From Solitalea agri (GTDB lineage Bacteria; Bacteroidota; Bacteroidia; Sphingobacteriales; Sphingobacteriaceae): 64,000 nucleotides of DNA. The notes under the pieces are model-generated. The model was not told the origin of the DNA, made no database searches, and saw only the letters and a program-made list of their open reading frames with translations. How positions within the stretch are numbered: position 1 is the stretch's first letter; every line of letters begins with the position of its first letter. Both the position numbers and the translations under genes were made by a program. The stretch is from assembly GCF_023914155.1 (NCBI RefSeq), contig NZ_JAMWYS010000013.1, positions 18,097-82,096 of the forward strand, written 5' to 3'. Positions 42,442-52,427 of the stretch are shown piece by piece.

Positions 42442-42930
42442 TTACAAATTGATTTTCTTTTTAATATCACCTTCTTTGAAAAGTAAAGTTTTATGAGCAG
42501 AACCACTAATGATGTTCACAATATTGGTTTGTGTATTAAAATCATTTATTAAAACGGCTTGTGTTAATTCGGTATTGTTTAGTCCTTCAGGGAGGGGAAT
42601 CTCAAGATAAACACTCATCGTTTCGCCCTTTATTTCTTTTCCCACAAACGTAAATGGCTTTAACTGACGGTTGCTGTTTTTAAGCTGAAACGTTTGTTGT
42701 AAATAGCTTTTCAGGTAAGTATCAAAGTTGGGAGTTTCAGCCTTTATAGTTTTCTTTTGAATTTTACTAAGTGCAACTTCAATATCATCCCAGAAAACAT
42801 TCATGATAATTTCCACTGATTTCGATGATGTGTTATATTCCATTTGTGTCATCGAGGTATAAAATTTATGTGAACTGGCCGGCAACACAAAAAGTAAGCA
42901 CAACGCAAATGATAAAATCAGCTTTTTCAT
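42442..42930 (-). CDS. DUF6702 family exported protein
   Basis: 162 aa from the ATG at 42930, which begins a signal peptide (MKKLILSFALCLLFVLPASS). The longer frame from 43017 is rejected. The mature part (HKFYTSMTQMEYN, EIIMNVFWDDIEVAL) matches DUF6702, a small family found next to M1 peptidases and HupE-like proteins in Bacteroidota. Function unknown. A perfect -7 element ends six bases before the ATG, so the mRNA may be leaderless. Confidence 0.85.
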   Translation of the reverse strand: MKKLILSFALCLLFVLPASSHKFYTSMTQMEYNTSSKSVEIIMNVFWDDIEVALSKIQKKTIKAETPNFDTYLKSYLQQTFQLKNSNRQLKPFTFVGKEIKGETMSVYLEIPLPEGLNNTELTQAVLINDFNTQTNIVNIISGSAHKTLLFKEGDIKKKINL

Positions 42931-42935
42931 GACTG

Positions 42936-42943
42936 CAAATTTA
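42936..42943 (-). promoter_or_regulatory. perfect -7 element just before the DUF6702 ATG
   Basis: The minus strand reads TAAATTTG (TAnnTTTG). The predicted transcription start is within one or two bases of the ATG at 42930. Confidence 0.45.
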
Positions 42944-43034
42944 TGTATATAATTTAGGTGAATAAGTTTGATGCCTGAAACAAACAAGGCTACCTGTTGC
43001 CAGATAGCCTCACTCATTTAAAATAATTATTGAT

Positions 43035-45380
43035 TTACTTGTTGTTTTGTGGGTTTGAAGTACCTGAGGCCGAACTTCTTTCCAATTGCATTTGGTTCGG
43101 CTGCTTAGCTCTTTGTTGCTGTTTGAATAACTGAAACTGAGAGGCAACCGATGCTTCAGGATAGCTGTTGTTAGCTTGGTTAATATCTGCTGTTTCCTGT
43201 AATGGATCGATAGTGAACTGTTTTACAGGTTTTTCGGTAACAAATATCTTCGAGACTTTATCGTTGTTTCTTCTCCATATTTCAGCCGGAATACGAACAA
43301 TTTCTTTTGAACCATCTTCGTATTGCATTTGTAAAATAATTGGCATCACCAATCCTCCAACATTCTCGAAATCGATTAAATAAACATTTGTCGATGATGT
43401 TGAAAGCTGTTTTTCATTATCATTTAAGTTGCTGGTGAATAATTGATAACGTTTACGGTCGCTTTCGGTAACCTCCAGGGCATCGTATTTATTATAGAAA
43501 TCCTGCAAGTCAGGGAAACGATCAACTCGATATTGTTTAATGCTTTTTTGATTGCGTTGATCCGAAACAGTTTTTGGAGCACTATCTTTTTTCTGACGTT
43601 GAGCAGTTTTTTCAATATCAGGGTTTTGGGAATCAACCTTGTACCAGCTTACGTTTTTAATGGCAATATCAACGGCATCAGTTCCATAAAACCAGCCTCT
43701 CCAAAACCAATCGAGGTCAACGGCCGATGCATCTTCCATCGTTCTGAAGAAATCGGCAGGTTCAGGATGTTTAAACTTCCAACGTTTAGCGTATTCTTTA
43801 AACGAATAGTCGAAAAGCTCGCGACCCATTACCGTTTCACGTAAAATGTTTAAAGCCGTTGCCGGTTTACCATAGGCATTATTTCCAAATTGGATGATCG
43901 ACTCTGAGTTCGACATGATCGGCTCTAAAGTTGATTTGTCACTTGCCATGTAGCTGGTGATGTTCTTAGGTTCACCTCTTCTTGATGGATAATTTTGCTC
44001 CCATTCCTGTTCCGAAAGATATTGAAGGAATGTATTCAAGCCTTCATCCATCCAGCTCCACTGACGTTCGTCAGAATTTACAATCATAGGGAAGAAGTTA
44101 TGGCCAACTTCGTGGATAACCACAGAGATTAGACCATATTTAGTTTCTGCCGCATAAGTGCCATCTTTTTCAGGACGAGGGCCATTGAAACAGATCATAG
44201 GGTATTCCATACCGCCCACTGGTCCGTTAACCGAAATGGCAACAGGGTAAGGGTAATCGAAGGTATAGCGCGAATAAACCTCTAAAGTATGTGCAGCGGC
44301 CTGCGTTGAGTATTTTTCCCAAAGCGGATTGCCTTCTTTAGGGTAGGCCGACATAGCCATAACGGTTTTGCCGTTTACATTTACACCCATGGCATCCCAA
44401 ATAAATTTACGTGAAGAAGCCCATGCAAAGTCGCGTACGTTATCGCCCTGGAAAATCCAGGTTTTTTTATCTTTTGAATGTGATTTTTCTTTTTGAGTAG
44501 CTTCCTCCTGAGAAACAATAATTACAGGCTTTTTAACAGAAGCTTTGGCTTGCTCTAAACGGTCAATTTGTTGTTTGCTAAGTACCTGACTTTGATTTTG
44601 AAGGATGCCGGTAGCCATTACAATATGATCAGCAGGAACGGTTAAGCTTACTTTATAGTCGCCAAACTCCAGTGCAAACTCACCGGTTCCTAAGAACTGT
44701 TTGTTTTGCCATCCATTTACATCATCATAAACGCATAAACGAGGGAACCACTGCGCCATTTCGTAAATGTAGTTTCCATCTTCAAAATACTCCATTCCGC
44801 CACGGCCACCTGTTTTACGTGAATCGTTGATATAATTGAACCAATCAACCGAGAAGCTGAAACTTGCTCCGGGTTTAAGGGGTTGTGGAAGATCCACACG
44901 CATCATCGTTTTGTTGATGGTGAAAGGTAGGCTTTTCCCTGCGGCGTCTTTTACACTTTTAATGGTATAACCTAATTTTGATTTGTTGTTAGCCGTTAAT
45001 CGTTCTAAAGCGTCAAAACTCATGTTCTCTACCTTACCATTGGTTTGCGTAAGCGAAGCGTCAGAATTTGCAGCATAATTATTCTGATCGAGCTGCAGCC
45101 AAACGTAGGTCAATACATCAGGAGAATTGTTGTGATAGGTGATGGTTTCTGAACCGGTAAGGCTCTGGTTGTCGTCATTTAGTTCAGCCTTAATTACGTA
45201 ATCAACCTTTTGTTGCCAGTATGCATGTCCCGGGGCTCCCGAAGCGGTTCGGTATTCATTTGGCGTAGGTAAAATTTCTTGTAATTGGTGAAATTTATTG
45301 TTGTTATAACTGCCCGACTGAGCAAAAACGGAATGATAACTAATAAATGCTAATGCAGTAACGAGTACTTTTTTCTTCAT
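43035..45380 (-). CDS. M1 family metallopeptidase, exported
   Basis: 781 aa from the ATG at 45380 (MKKKVLVTALAFISYHSVFAQ, a signal peptide). A longer frame from 45431 is rejected because a -7-like element (minus TACATTTA, 45407-45414) lies between. Gluzincin aminopeptidase: HEVGH in VVIHEVGHNFFPM with the distal Glu in WMDEGLNTFL; exopeptidase loop GGMEYPM (GxMEN-like, with Tyr at the Asn place). A Gln/Asn-rich C-terminal tail. Probably a periplasmic or outer-membrane-associated aminopeptidase. Confidence 0.93.
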   Translation of the reverse strand: MKKKVLVTALAFISYHSVFAQSGSYNNNKFHQLQEILPTPNEYRTASGAPGHAYWQQKVDYVIKAELNDDNQSLTGSETITYHNNSPDVLTYVWLQLDQNNYAANSDASLTQTNGKVENMSFDALERLTANNKSKLGYTIKSVKDAAGKSLPFTINKTMMRVDLPQPLKPGASFSFSVDWFNYINDSRKTGGRGGMEYFEDGNYIYEMAQWFPRLCVYDDVNGWQNKQFLGTGEFALEFGDYKVSLTVPADHIVMATGILQNQSQVLSKQQIDRLEQAKASVKKPVIIVSQEEATQKEKSHSKDKKTWIFQGDNVRDFAWASSRKFIWDAMGVNVNGKTVMAMSAYPKEGNPLWEKYSTQAAAHTLEVYSRYTFDYPYPVAISVNGPVGGMEYPMICFNGPRPEKDGTYAAETKYGLISVVIHEVGHNFFPMIVNSDERQWSWMDEGLNTFLQYLSEQEWEQNYPSRRGEPKNITSYMASDKSTLEPIMSNSESIIQFGNNAYGKPATALNILRETVMGRELFDYSFKEYAKRWKFKHPEPADFFRTMEDASAVDLDWFWRGWFYGTDAVDIAIKNVSWYKVDSQNPDIEKTAQRQKKDSAPKTVSDQRNQKSIKQYRVDRFPDLQDFYNKYDALEVTESDRKRYQLFTSNLNDNEKQLSTSSTNVYLIDFENVGGLVMPIILQMQYEDGSKEIVRIPAEIWRRNNDKVSKIFVTEKPVKQFTIDPLQETADINQANNSYPEASVASQFQLFKQQQRAKQPNQMQLERSSASGTSNPQNNK

Positions 45381-45526
45381 GCGCTTATTTGGAATGGATT
45401 GAGGGCTAAATGTAATAGCTTGAAGTTGCAATAGAAATTTGTTGTTGTAACATTTTTATGGTCTTTGTTTGTAAAAGCCAAATTACTATAAAGAACAAAT
45501 TAAAATTACCTGATTAAATTTGGTGT

Positions 45527-46096
45527 TTACCATGGAAATCGCTGCCACATCCAAATGGCTGATTGAGCTAGAACCGGAATTGAGATCAAATAGCTAATGG
45601 TTTTTGGTTGCAGTTTACAGAATCTTATCAGACAATAAATAACAGTTAGAATAAAGCTTATAATTATAACCTGACCGAATTCTAAACCTAGGTTAAAAGG
45701 AAGTAGGGTAGTGAATGCATTAAACTCCATACCCATGAAAAGGTCTTTCAGTAGGCGCGAAAACCCCATACCATGTATTAATCCGAAGAAACCAGAGAAT
45801 AAAACCCGGTAGTTGTGCAACTGTGGAATAAAAAGATTCTCCACACAGGTAAAAAAGATAGTGAATGCGATAAGGAATTCTACCAAATTACCATTTATTG
45901 AGATGATGTTTAGTACACACAAAGCGAGTGTAATCGAATGAGCAATAGTGAAGGAAGTAACAATCCATAGGATACGTTTCCAGTCATTTATGGTGTAAAT
46001 GGCACAAATGGCAAATAAAAAAAGAATATGATCGTACCCCTGTAAATCGAGTATGTGAAAAAAGCCTTCTTGCAGAAAGGTTAAAAATTGGTCCAT
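45527..46096 (-). CDS. HupE/UreJ family membrane protein
   Basis: 189 aa with about six hydrophobic helices. The family signature GYDHILFLFAICAIY near the N-terminus and the FGLIHGMGFSRLL motif are both present. HupE/UreJ proteins are proposed nickel transporters, but many Bacteroidota copies lie beside M1 peptidase and DUF6702 genes as here, without any Ni enzyme near. The 146-bp gap to the M1 gene leaves cotranscription uncertain. Confidence 0.9.
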   Translation of the reverse strand: MDQFLTFLQEGFFHILDLQGYDHILFLFAICAIYTINDWKRILWIVTSFTIAHSITLALCVLNIISINGNLVEFLIAFTIFFTCVENLFIPQLHNYRVLFSGFFGLIHGMGFSRLLKDLFMGMEFNAFTTLLPFNLGLEFGQVIIISFILTVIYCLIRFCKLQPKTISYLISIPVLAQSAIWMWQRFPW

Positions 46097-46146
46097 GAGG
46101 GCCGAAAATAAACGCTTTCTTTAGTTTTTCAGGTATTAATTATTCG

Positions 46147-47712
46147 TTAAATGTTAATGCGGTAATTTTCAGCAACTTTAGAAAACCTGCTGACTTGGTC
46201 ATTTATCCAATCCTGATTGAGGTTAAGTTCAAGGGCCATTAATTCAGCTATCGATTTTGAACATTCAATAGCTGCTGCAGCATCGAGGAAAAGCGAACGT
46301 GTACGGCGGGCTAAAATATCTTCAACCGTGATCGCCATTTCGTTTCTTATCGCCCAAATTACTTCCGCTTTTATATAAGGCAGATTAGGGTGAATGCTTT
46401 CCGAAAGATGTGGGGCATCTTTAATAAGAGTTCTTATTTCATCTGCATCAGCTCCATAACAATTTAATGGTTCATTTAGGTTTACATTTTCTTTCCATCC
46501 ATGTATTCTAAGTGTCGAGGTTACCGAGCTTTTTTCTTCTAATCCACCAATTAAACAGGCTTTATCAATAACATCTTCTCCCATCCGTCGATAAGTGGTC
46601 CATTTGCCTCCAGTAACAGTTAGTAAACCCGATTCGGACACTAAAATGGTATGATCACGCGAAAGGGCAGAGGTGCTGTTGCCATTCCCATTTTTTACCA
46701 ATGGACGTAATCCTGCAAATACACTTCGCACATCAGCTGCCGTTGGATCTTCCTCTAAATAGCGGGCTGCGTGTTTTAGAATAAACTCAATTTCTGATGC
46801 TTGCGCTTTAGGCTCGAGTTGTGGTGCATCAACAGCTGTATCAGTTGTTCCAACTACCACCTTATTATGCCATGGTATGGCAAAAAGAACCCGGCCATCA
46901 TCGGTTTGAGGAACCATAATGGCACTCTCACCCGGCAAAAACTTACGATCGAACACCAAGTGAATTCCCTGGCTTGGGCTTACTATTTTTGAAGCTTTTG
47001 GATTATCAGTTTGTATTAAAGTATCAGCAAAAACTCCTGTGGCATTGATCACTACTTTTGCTTTTAGTTCATATTCTTTACTCGTAATCTGATCAGTTGC
47101 TAATACTCCGGCAATCAGGTTTTGCTCTTTGATGAAACTGTTTACTTTGAAGTAGTTAATAAGGGTTGCTCCATTATCGGCTGCGGTTTGTGCTAAATTT
47201 ATGGCCAGGCGCGCATCATCAAATTGCCCATCGTGGTAGATAACACCACCTTTTAGTCCATCCTGTTCCAACGTAGGGATATGATCTAAAGTTTCATTTA
47301 CAGATAGAAACTCTGATGGGCCTAATCCTAGCTTTCCGGCTAATAAGTCGTAAAATTTGAGCCCTATGCCATAAAACGGCCCCGACCACCAACTGTAATT
47401 AGGTACAATAAAAGATAAATTATGCACCAGGTGTGGTGCATTTTGAATGAGTAAACCACGCTCTTTTAGCGCTTCCAATACCAACGACAGATTACCTTGC
47501 TGTAAATAACGAACTCCGCCATGTATAAGTTTGGTTGAACGACTTGATGTGCCTTTGGCAAAATCTTCCTGTTCAAGCAGTAAGGTTTTATATCCCCTGG
47601 TGGTAGCTTCAACCGCTGCTCCCAGTCCCGTTGCTCCACCGCCAATAATGATAACATCCCAAACCAATCCTTTCATTGTTTCAATTTCGGCAAGCATCAG
47701 GGTTCGTTTCAT
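46147..47712 (-). CDS. glpD: glycerol-3-phosphate dehydrogenase (FAD, aerobic type)
   Basis: 521 aa membrane-associated FAD enzyme that oxidises sn-glycerol-3-phosphate to dihydroxyacetone phosphate and feeds quinones. FAD motif DVIIIGGGATGLGAAVEA; substrate-site SSRSTKLIHGGVRYLQ; VFAGLRPLVK and VTGGKWTTYRRMGEDV. The C-terminal domain is shorter than in some homologues but complete. No glpK or glpF gene adjacent. Confidence 0.95.
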   Translation of the reverse strand: MKRTLMLAEIETMKGLVWDVIIIGGGATGLGAAVEATTRGYKTLLLEQEDFAKGTSSRSTKLIHGGVRYLQQGNLSLVLEALKERGLLIQNAPHLVHNLSFIVPNYSWWSGPFYGIGLKFYDLLAGKLGLGPSEFLSVNETLDHIPTLEQDGLKGGVIYHDGQFDDARLAINLAQTAADNGATLINYFKVNSFIKEQNLIAGVLATDQITSKEYELKAKVVINATGVFADTLIQTDNPKASKIVSPSQGIHLVFDRKFLPGESAIMVPQTDDGRVLFAIPWHNKVVVGTTDTAVDAPQLEPKAQASEIEFILKHAARYLEEDPTAADVRSVFAGLRPLVKNGNGNSTSALSRDHTILVSESGLLTVTGGKWTTYRRMGEDVIDKACLIGGLEEKSSVTSTLRIHGWKENVNLNEPLNCYGADADEIRTLIKDAPHLSESIHPNLPYIKAEVIWAIRNEMAITVEDILARRTRSLFLDAAAAIECSKSIAELMALELNLNQDWINDQVSRFSKVAENYRINI

Positions 47713-47806
47713 AGTGAGTCGTTTTTTATGCGGTTCAATTTAAATTATTATTCGTTTAAACCTAATCCTTTGTTTAATTGTTTTGAGATTGATAGGAGGG
47801 TAAGTT

Positions 47807-48031
47807 ATGAAACGTTTCATGATGGTGTTGAAATCTCTGTTTTGGGTGATGTTTTTAGTCGGCCCAATAATGAAGATTACAGAACGGGTAGCGTATGCCT
47901 ACCATTACAAACTTGAGCCATTAGGTATTCTGGGTTTATTTATCTGTGGAATTGGCATTTTCGGTTTAACGATTGTTTTACTGATTGATGAATGGTATTT
48001 CCCGGATGCTCATAAACCTCAAATTGATTAA
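47807..48031 (+). CDS. small hypothetical membrane protein
   Basis: 74 aa with a basic N-terminus and two hydrophobic helices (about residues 7-25 and 40-62), ending DEWYFPDAHKPQID. GGAGGG lies eight bases before the ATG, supporting translation. No family recognised. Divergent from glpD. Confidence 0.6.
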   Translation: MKRFMMVLKSLFWVMFLVGPIMKITERVAYAYHYKLEPLGILGLFICGIGIFGLTIVLLIDEWYFPDAHKPQID

Positions 48032-48179
48032 AAAATAATTGCCTTTAAACCTTTTTTCAGAATACGAGTCATACTATTAAAAGCAAAACTTCAATGTTAG
48101 TTGTTGTGAACTGATGGCAAGTTTTGATTTGGCAGATAGTAAAAAGTGTTAGGTTTAGTTAATAGTTTAGTTCGTTGCG

Positions 48180-48217
48180 CCCCCTTGTTTCCAACAGCAA
48201 GGGGGTTGATTTTTTAT
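48180..48217 (+). terminator. intrinsic terminator
   Basis: CCCCCTTG / CAAGGGGG, perfect 8-bp stem with a 10-nt loop, followed by TTGATTTTTT. It lies about 150 bp after the small membrane protein gene. Confidence 0.85.
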
Positions 48218-48232
48218 ATTCCTTTGAGACTA

Positions 48233-48240
48233 TATTTTTG
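48233..48240 (+). promoter_or_regulatory. -7 element of the MmcQ/YjbR-like gene
   Basis: TATTTTTG, a perfect TAnnTTTG, giving a predicted leader of about 42 nt. Confidence 0.45.
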
Positions 48241-48286
48241 CACCTATTAATTAGAAGCTATTATTTTCTAGACCCATCAAGTGTTT

Positions 48287-48631
48287 ATGAATATTGAGAT
48301 ACTCCAAAATTTGTGTAAAACCCTGCCTGCAATTACTGAGGATATTAAGTGGGAAGACCATTTATGTTTTTTAATTGGCAATAAGATGTTTTGCGTGGGC
48401 AGTTTGTCCGAAAACTTTTCAGCTTCGCTAAAAGTGTCAGATGAAGATTTTGTTTCATTAACGGAAAGAAATGGAATAATTCCAGCCCCGTATATGGCAC
48501 GATATAAATGGATATTAATTTCTGATCCAAATGCCTTATCGGTTCAAGAGTGGGAGTATTATATTCAACATTCGTACGAGTTAATAAAAAACAAACTTCC
48601 TAAAAAGGTTTTGAAAGAATTAGGATTGTAG
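48287..48631 (+). CDS. MmcQ/YjbR family protein
   Basis: 115 aa (CyaY/YjbR-like double wing). Start set at ATG 48287 (MNIEILQNLCKTLPA) although a GTG two codons earlier is in frame. Family hallmarks: EDIKWEDHLCFLIGNKMFC and the C-terminal ISDPNALSVQEWEYYIQHSYELI. Described as DNA-binding-like, but the molecular role is not settled. Convergent with the GIN-domain gene. Confidence 0.9.
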   Translation: MNIEILQNLCKTLPAITEDIKWEDHLCFLIGNKMFCVGSLSENFSASLKVSDEDFVSLTERNGIIPAPYMARYKWILISDPNALSVQEWEYYIQHSYELIKNKLPKKVLKELGL

Positions 48632-48639
48632 CAACAACT

Positions 48640-49356
48640 CTAATTTTTTCGAACTTTGCCACTTCCGCTTATATTCACATTCACCACCGGCGTGCCCATA
48701 TAAATCACATTCCCGCTTCCGCTAATTGTTGCATCCAAAGTTTTTGAAACATTTACCTCACTGTCACCAGAGCCCGATATGTTTACTTTGGCATTTTCGC
48801 TTGTTAAACCAAACGACTTAATTTTACCTGAACCAGAAATGGTTTGATTGTTATTGATTACACTTCCCTGCAATTGGATTAATCCCGAACCAGATAAACT
48901 GCTGGTTAAATTTTGCCCCACTATAACCATGTTAATCGTGCCGGAACCGCTGATGTTCAATTTTAGGTTTTCGCTAACCGTATTGTTTGTATTCTTAATT
49001 GAACCCGAACCGGATAAATCAACGCTGTTTAAATTTTTAACCGGCACGTAAATTTCCACTTTTCCATGTACGTATTTTGTTCGGTGATCACGGTAATAAA
49101 TAGAGAGCGTTTTGTTTCCTTTTAACTGGGTTGTTAACTCTGGGATGATATTATCCTCAGCATAAATTCTAACTGAGGAAATAGAGTCTTTATGCAGTAT
49201 GATTGTAAACTCGCCACTGCTTTCTACTGCGTTAATCTCCCCAATTGCCCGTTCTTCTGTTTTATAATTTCCAGAGCCTTCAATCGTATTTCTACAAGAA
49301 GTAAATGAAAGAACTATTAGTAATAGTTGAAGAGAATAAAAGATAGATGATTTCAT
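48640..49356 (-). CDS. head GIN domain (DUF2807) lipoprotein
   Basis: 238 aa. A lipoprotein signal with Cys near residue 21 (SFTSC). The rest is a right-handed beta-helix-like repeat with regular SGSG turns (DLSGSGSI, NISGSGTIN, SLSGSGLI, TISGSGKI, NISGSGDSE, ATISGSGNV, NISGSGKV). Proposed auto-transporter-like adhesin or surface polysaccharide-binding role is unproven. A -7-like element (minus TAACTTTA) lies at 49375-49382. Confidence 0.9.
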   Translation of the reverse strand: MKSSIFYSLQLLLIVLSFTSCRNTIEGSGNYKTEERAIGEINAVESSGEFTIILHKDSISSVRIYAEDNIIPELTTQLKGNKTLSIYYRDHRTKYVHGKVEIYVPVKNLNSVDLSGSGSIKNTNNTVSENLKLNISGSGTINMVIVGQNLTSSLSGSGLIQLQGSVINNNQTISGSGKIKSFGLTSENAKVNISGSGDSEVNVSKTLDATISGSGNVIYMGTPVVNVNISGSGKVRKN

Positions 49357-49605
49357 AGATTTTTATGTTTTATGTAAAGTTAGATATGTGAAGTCGAATA
49401 TGATTAATTGAGGTGTAACGGATAGGTTATATAAGCTCATTTTTTTTATTCAAAAAAAAGCTTAAAACGTATGTAATAAAGGTTTTTGAAGACAAGAAGC
49501 CAATGCTTCTATTGGAGAAAATAGTTTTAAAAATATTTATTATAAACTATTAATTATGAGATTTTTATCGTAACTTAAGATCGTAAAACAAAGCCATAGT
49601 TAATT

Positions 49606-49830
49606 ATGAAAACACAAGCTCATCACAGTCCTCTTTACTGGCTGGTAATGCTTTTCACAGGCCTTTTTATTTTAGGTATTGTGATAAAAGTATTTTCATT
49701 TTTTTTCAATCCTACTGAAGGATTTGGCGCTACTCTAATAACAATCAGTTGGTATGCATTTCTTCCAGGTGCAGCAGGCTTACTGATATTAATGTTAATT
49801 CATGCAATCTTTCAAAAAGAATTGGATTAA
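49606..49830 (+). CDS. small hypothetical membrane protein
   Basis: 74 aa with two hydrophobic helices (about residues 10-31 and 43-67) separated by FFFNPTEGFGATL, and a short charged C-terminus (QKELD). No family recognised. A strong terminator follows at once, which supports it as a real gene. Confidence 0.65.
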   Translation: MKTQAHHSPLYWLVMLFTGLFILGIVIKVFSFFFNPTEGFGATLITISWYAFLPGAAGLLILMLIHAIFQKELD

Positions 49831-49845
49831 AAGTATGCGCTCTCT

Positions 49846-49892
49846 AAAAAGAAAAGGTCGGTTTCAATTTCTGAAACCGACCTTTTCTTTTT
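49846..49892. terminator. very strong bidirectional terminator
   Basis: A perfect 21-bp stem (49846-49866 with 49872-49892), five A at one end and five T at the other, loop ATTTC. Between the convergent small gene and nrdA. Confidence 0.95.
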
Positions 49893-49924
49893 AAGTCTAT
49901 ATTTAATTTAAGCCTCTTTTTAGA

Positions 49925-52291
49925 TTATCCTGAACAAGTAACACAACCTTCTTCCATTGTACACACAGGACCGCTGATTTCTTCTTCAACGCCGGTATGT
50001 TGTACCATTGGTTCCAATTGTTTTTCAGCCTGCTGCTCAACAGTAAACTTAACTGCGGCGTTAGCTGCTTGCGTACGCAAGTAGTACATACCAGTTTTTA
50101 AACCTTTTTTCCATGCGTAGAAATGCATTGAAGTAAGCTTAGCCGTATTCGGACTTTGTACAAACAAGTTCAACGACTGGCTTTGGCAAATAAAGGCTCC
50201 TCGATCGGCAGCCATATCAATTAATGTACGTTGTTTGATCTCCCAAACTGTTTTATACAAATCTTTGATAGATTGAGGAATCTCAGCGATCTCCTGAATT
50301 GAGCCTTCGGCAGCAATGATTTTATTTTTCATGGTGCCATCCCACAAATTCAAAGCAACCAGGTCTTTTAAAAGGTGTTTATTTACAACGATAAACTCTC
50401 CCGAAAGTACCCTGCGTACATAAATGTTTGAGGTGTAAGGCTCAAAACATTCGTTATTACCTAAAATTTGAGAAGTAGAAGCTGTAGGCATAGGTGCAAC
50501 CAATAATGAGTTGCGAACACCATGTTTTTTAATTTCTTTCTTCAAGCCGGTAAAATCCCAACGACCACTAGGCGTAACACCCCACATATCATATTGAAGA
50601 TTGCCTTTAGAAATCGGAGAACCTTCATAAGTTGAATAAGGACCCTCAACTTTAGCCAGATCTTTTGACGCTGTTAAAGCCGCAAAATAAATGGTTTCAG
50701 CAATCTCGGTATTCAATTTCTGTGCTTCAGGTGATTCAAATGGATAGCGCAGCATAATGAAGGCATCGGCTAATCCTTGTACTCCTAAACCAACCGGACG
50801 ATGACGCATGTTTGAATTACGTGCCTCTTCAACCGGATAATAGTTATTGTCGATAATTTTATTCAGGTTATAGGTTGCCTGATAAGTTACCTCATATAAT
50901 TTTTGATGATCGAACTCGCCATTGATCACGAATTTAGGAAGTGCGAGAGATGCAAGGTTACAAACCGCAACTTCATCATCTGAAGTGTATTCAATAATTT
51001 CGGTACACAAGTTTGATGACTTGATTGTTCCTAAATTTTGCTGGTTCGATTTTTTGTTTGCCGCATCTTTATAGAGCATGTAAGGCGTTCCGGTTTCAAC
51101 TTGTGAATCCATAATGGCAAACCATAGCTCTTGTGCTTTTATAGTTTTGCGGGCACGACCTTCCTGTTCGTATTTGGTATAAAGCGCTTCAAATTCTTCG
51201 CTATGCGTTTCGTGCAATCCTGGCGCCTCATGCGGACAGAATAAACTCCATGTGCCGTTTTCTTCAACACGTTTCATGAAAAGATCAGGAATCCAAAGGG
51301 CATAGAATAAATCACGTGCACGTAATTCTTCTTTACCATGGTTCTTACGCAAATCGAGGAAATCGAAGATATCGGCATGCCAAGGCTCTAAATAGATGGC
51401 AAAAGCTCCTTTGCGTTTACCGCCTCCTTGATCAACGTAACGAGCAGTATCATTGAACACACGTAACATTGGTACAATACCATTAGAGGTTCCATTGGTG
51501 CCGCTAATGTATGAACCTGTTGCACGGATATTATGAATGCTTAAACCAATACCGCCTGCCGATTGTGAGATCTTGGCTGTTTGTTTAAGTGTATCATAAA
51601 TGCCTTCAATGCTGTCGTCTTTCATGGTTAATAAGAAACACGATGACATTTGCGCTTTAGGTGTACCTCCATTGAACAGGGTAGGAGTGGCATGGGTAAA
51701 CCATTTTTCCGACATTAAATTGTAGGTTTTGATAACCGAATCAATATCGTTTAGGTGAATGCCAACGGAAACGCGCATGTACATATGCTGCGGACGTTCA
51801 ACCACACGGCCGTTCAGTTTTAGAAGATATGAGCGCTCAAGGGTTTTAAATCCGAAGTAATCAAACGAAAAATCACGATCGTAGATAATACTTGAATCTA
51901 AGATCTCGGCATTATTACGAATAACTTCGATTACTTCATCCGATAAAAGCGCGGCATTTAAGCCTGTTTTAGGATCAACGTAATTATATAGTTTCTCCAT
52001 TGTTTTGGAGAACGATTTTTCGGTGTTTTTATGCAGGTTCGACACCGCGATGCGCGAGGCCAATAAAGCATAATCAGGATGCTTAACGGTTAGAGAAGCA
52101 GCGGTTTCGGCAGCAAGGTTGTCAAGTTCTGAAGTGGTAACCCCGTCGTATAAACCTTCAATTACCTTTTTAGCCACGTCAATTGCGTCAACGTGTACCG
52201 GATCAAGGCCATAATTAAGTTTTTCTATACGAGCAGTGATTTTGTCAAACTTCACCGATTCTGTTCTTCCGTCGCGTTTTATTACAAACAT
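49925..52291 (-). CDS. nrdA: ribonucleoside-diphosphate reductase, alpha subunit (class Ia)
   Basis: 788 aa catalytic subunit reducing NDPs to dNDPs. N-terminal ATP cone ([18 protein letters not shown]) gives allosteric control by dATP. Active-site elements: [19 protein letters not shown] with the partner Cys, and [20 protein letters not shown]. The C-terminal redox Cys pair lies in [10 protein letters not shown]. It follows nrdB with a 136-bp gap on the same strand. Confidence 0.96.
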   Translation of the reverse strand: MFVIKRDGRTESVKFDKITARIEKLNYGLDPVHVDAIDVAKKVIEGLYDGVTTSELDNLAAETAASLTVKHPDYALLASRIAVSNLHKNTEKSFSKTMEKLYNYVDPKTGLNAALLSDEVIEVIRNNAEILDSSIIYDRDFSFDYFGFKTLERSYLLKLNGRVVERPQHMYMRVSVGIHLNDIDSVIKTYNLMSEKWFTHATPTLFNGGTPKAQMSSCFLLTMKDDSIEGIYDTLKQTAKISQSAGGIGLSIHNIRATGSYISGTNGTSNGIVPMLRVFNDTARYVDQGGGKRKGAFAIYLEPWHADIFDFLDLRKNHGKEELRARDLFYALWIPDLFMKRVEENGTWSLFCPHEAPGLHETHSEEFEALYTKYEQEGRARKTIKAQELWFAIMDSQVETGTPYMLYKDAANKKSNQQNLGTIKSSNLCTEIIEYTSDDEVAVCNLASLALPKFVINGEFDHQKLYEVTYQATYNLNKIIDNNYYPVEEARNSNMRHRPVGLGVQGLADAFIMLRYPFESPEAQKLNTEIAETIYFAALTASKDLAKVEGPYSTYEGSPISKGNLQYDMWGVTPSGRWDFTGLKKEIKKHGVRNSLLVAPMPTASTSQILGNNECFEPYTSNIYVRRVLSGEFIVVNKHLLKDLVALNLWDGTMKNKIIAAEGSIQEIAEIPQSIKDLYKTVWEIKQRTLIDMAADRGAFICQSQSLNLFVQSPNTAKLTSMHFYAWKKGLKTGMYYLRTQAANAAVKFTVEQQAEKQLEPMVQHTGVEEEISGPVCTMEEGCVTCSG

Positions 52292-52376
52292 AAGTTTAGA
52301 TATGAGATGTGAGATATGTGTATTGAGACTTTCAGAATACTCATTTCTCTAGTTTATAATTTTATTTTTTGTTCAT

Positions 52377-52412
52377 AATTGTGATTGACGTCTCAATTCT
52401 CAGATCACAATT
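52377..52412. repeat. inverted repeat between nrdB and nrdA
   Basis: AATTGTGAT / ATCACAATT, perfect 9-bp arms with an 18-nt loop, set in a low-complexity stretch of GAGAT- and CTCA-type words (52295-52420). It could be an mRNA processing or stability element, or an intergenic repeat. Confidence 0.55.
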
Positions 52413-52427
52413 CTCAAATCTTATTGA

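Noticed and set aside
43443..43844. 133-codon plus-strand frame inside the M1 peptidase gene
   Set aside because: Antisense shadow; hydrophobic composition comes from the complement of the M1 coding sequence.
47728..47916. 62-codon plus-strand frame upstream of the small membrane protein
   Set aside because: It overlaps the better supported frame at 47807, which has a Shine-Dalgarno and membrane helices.
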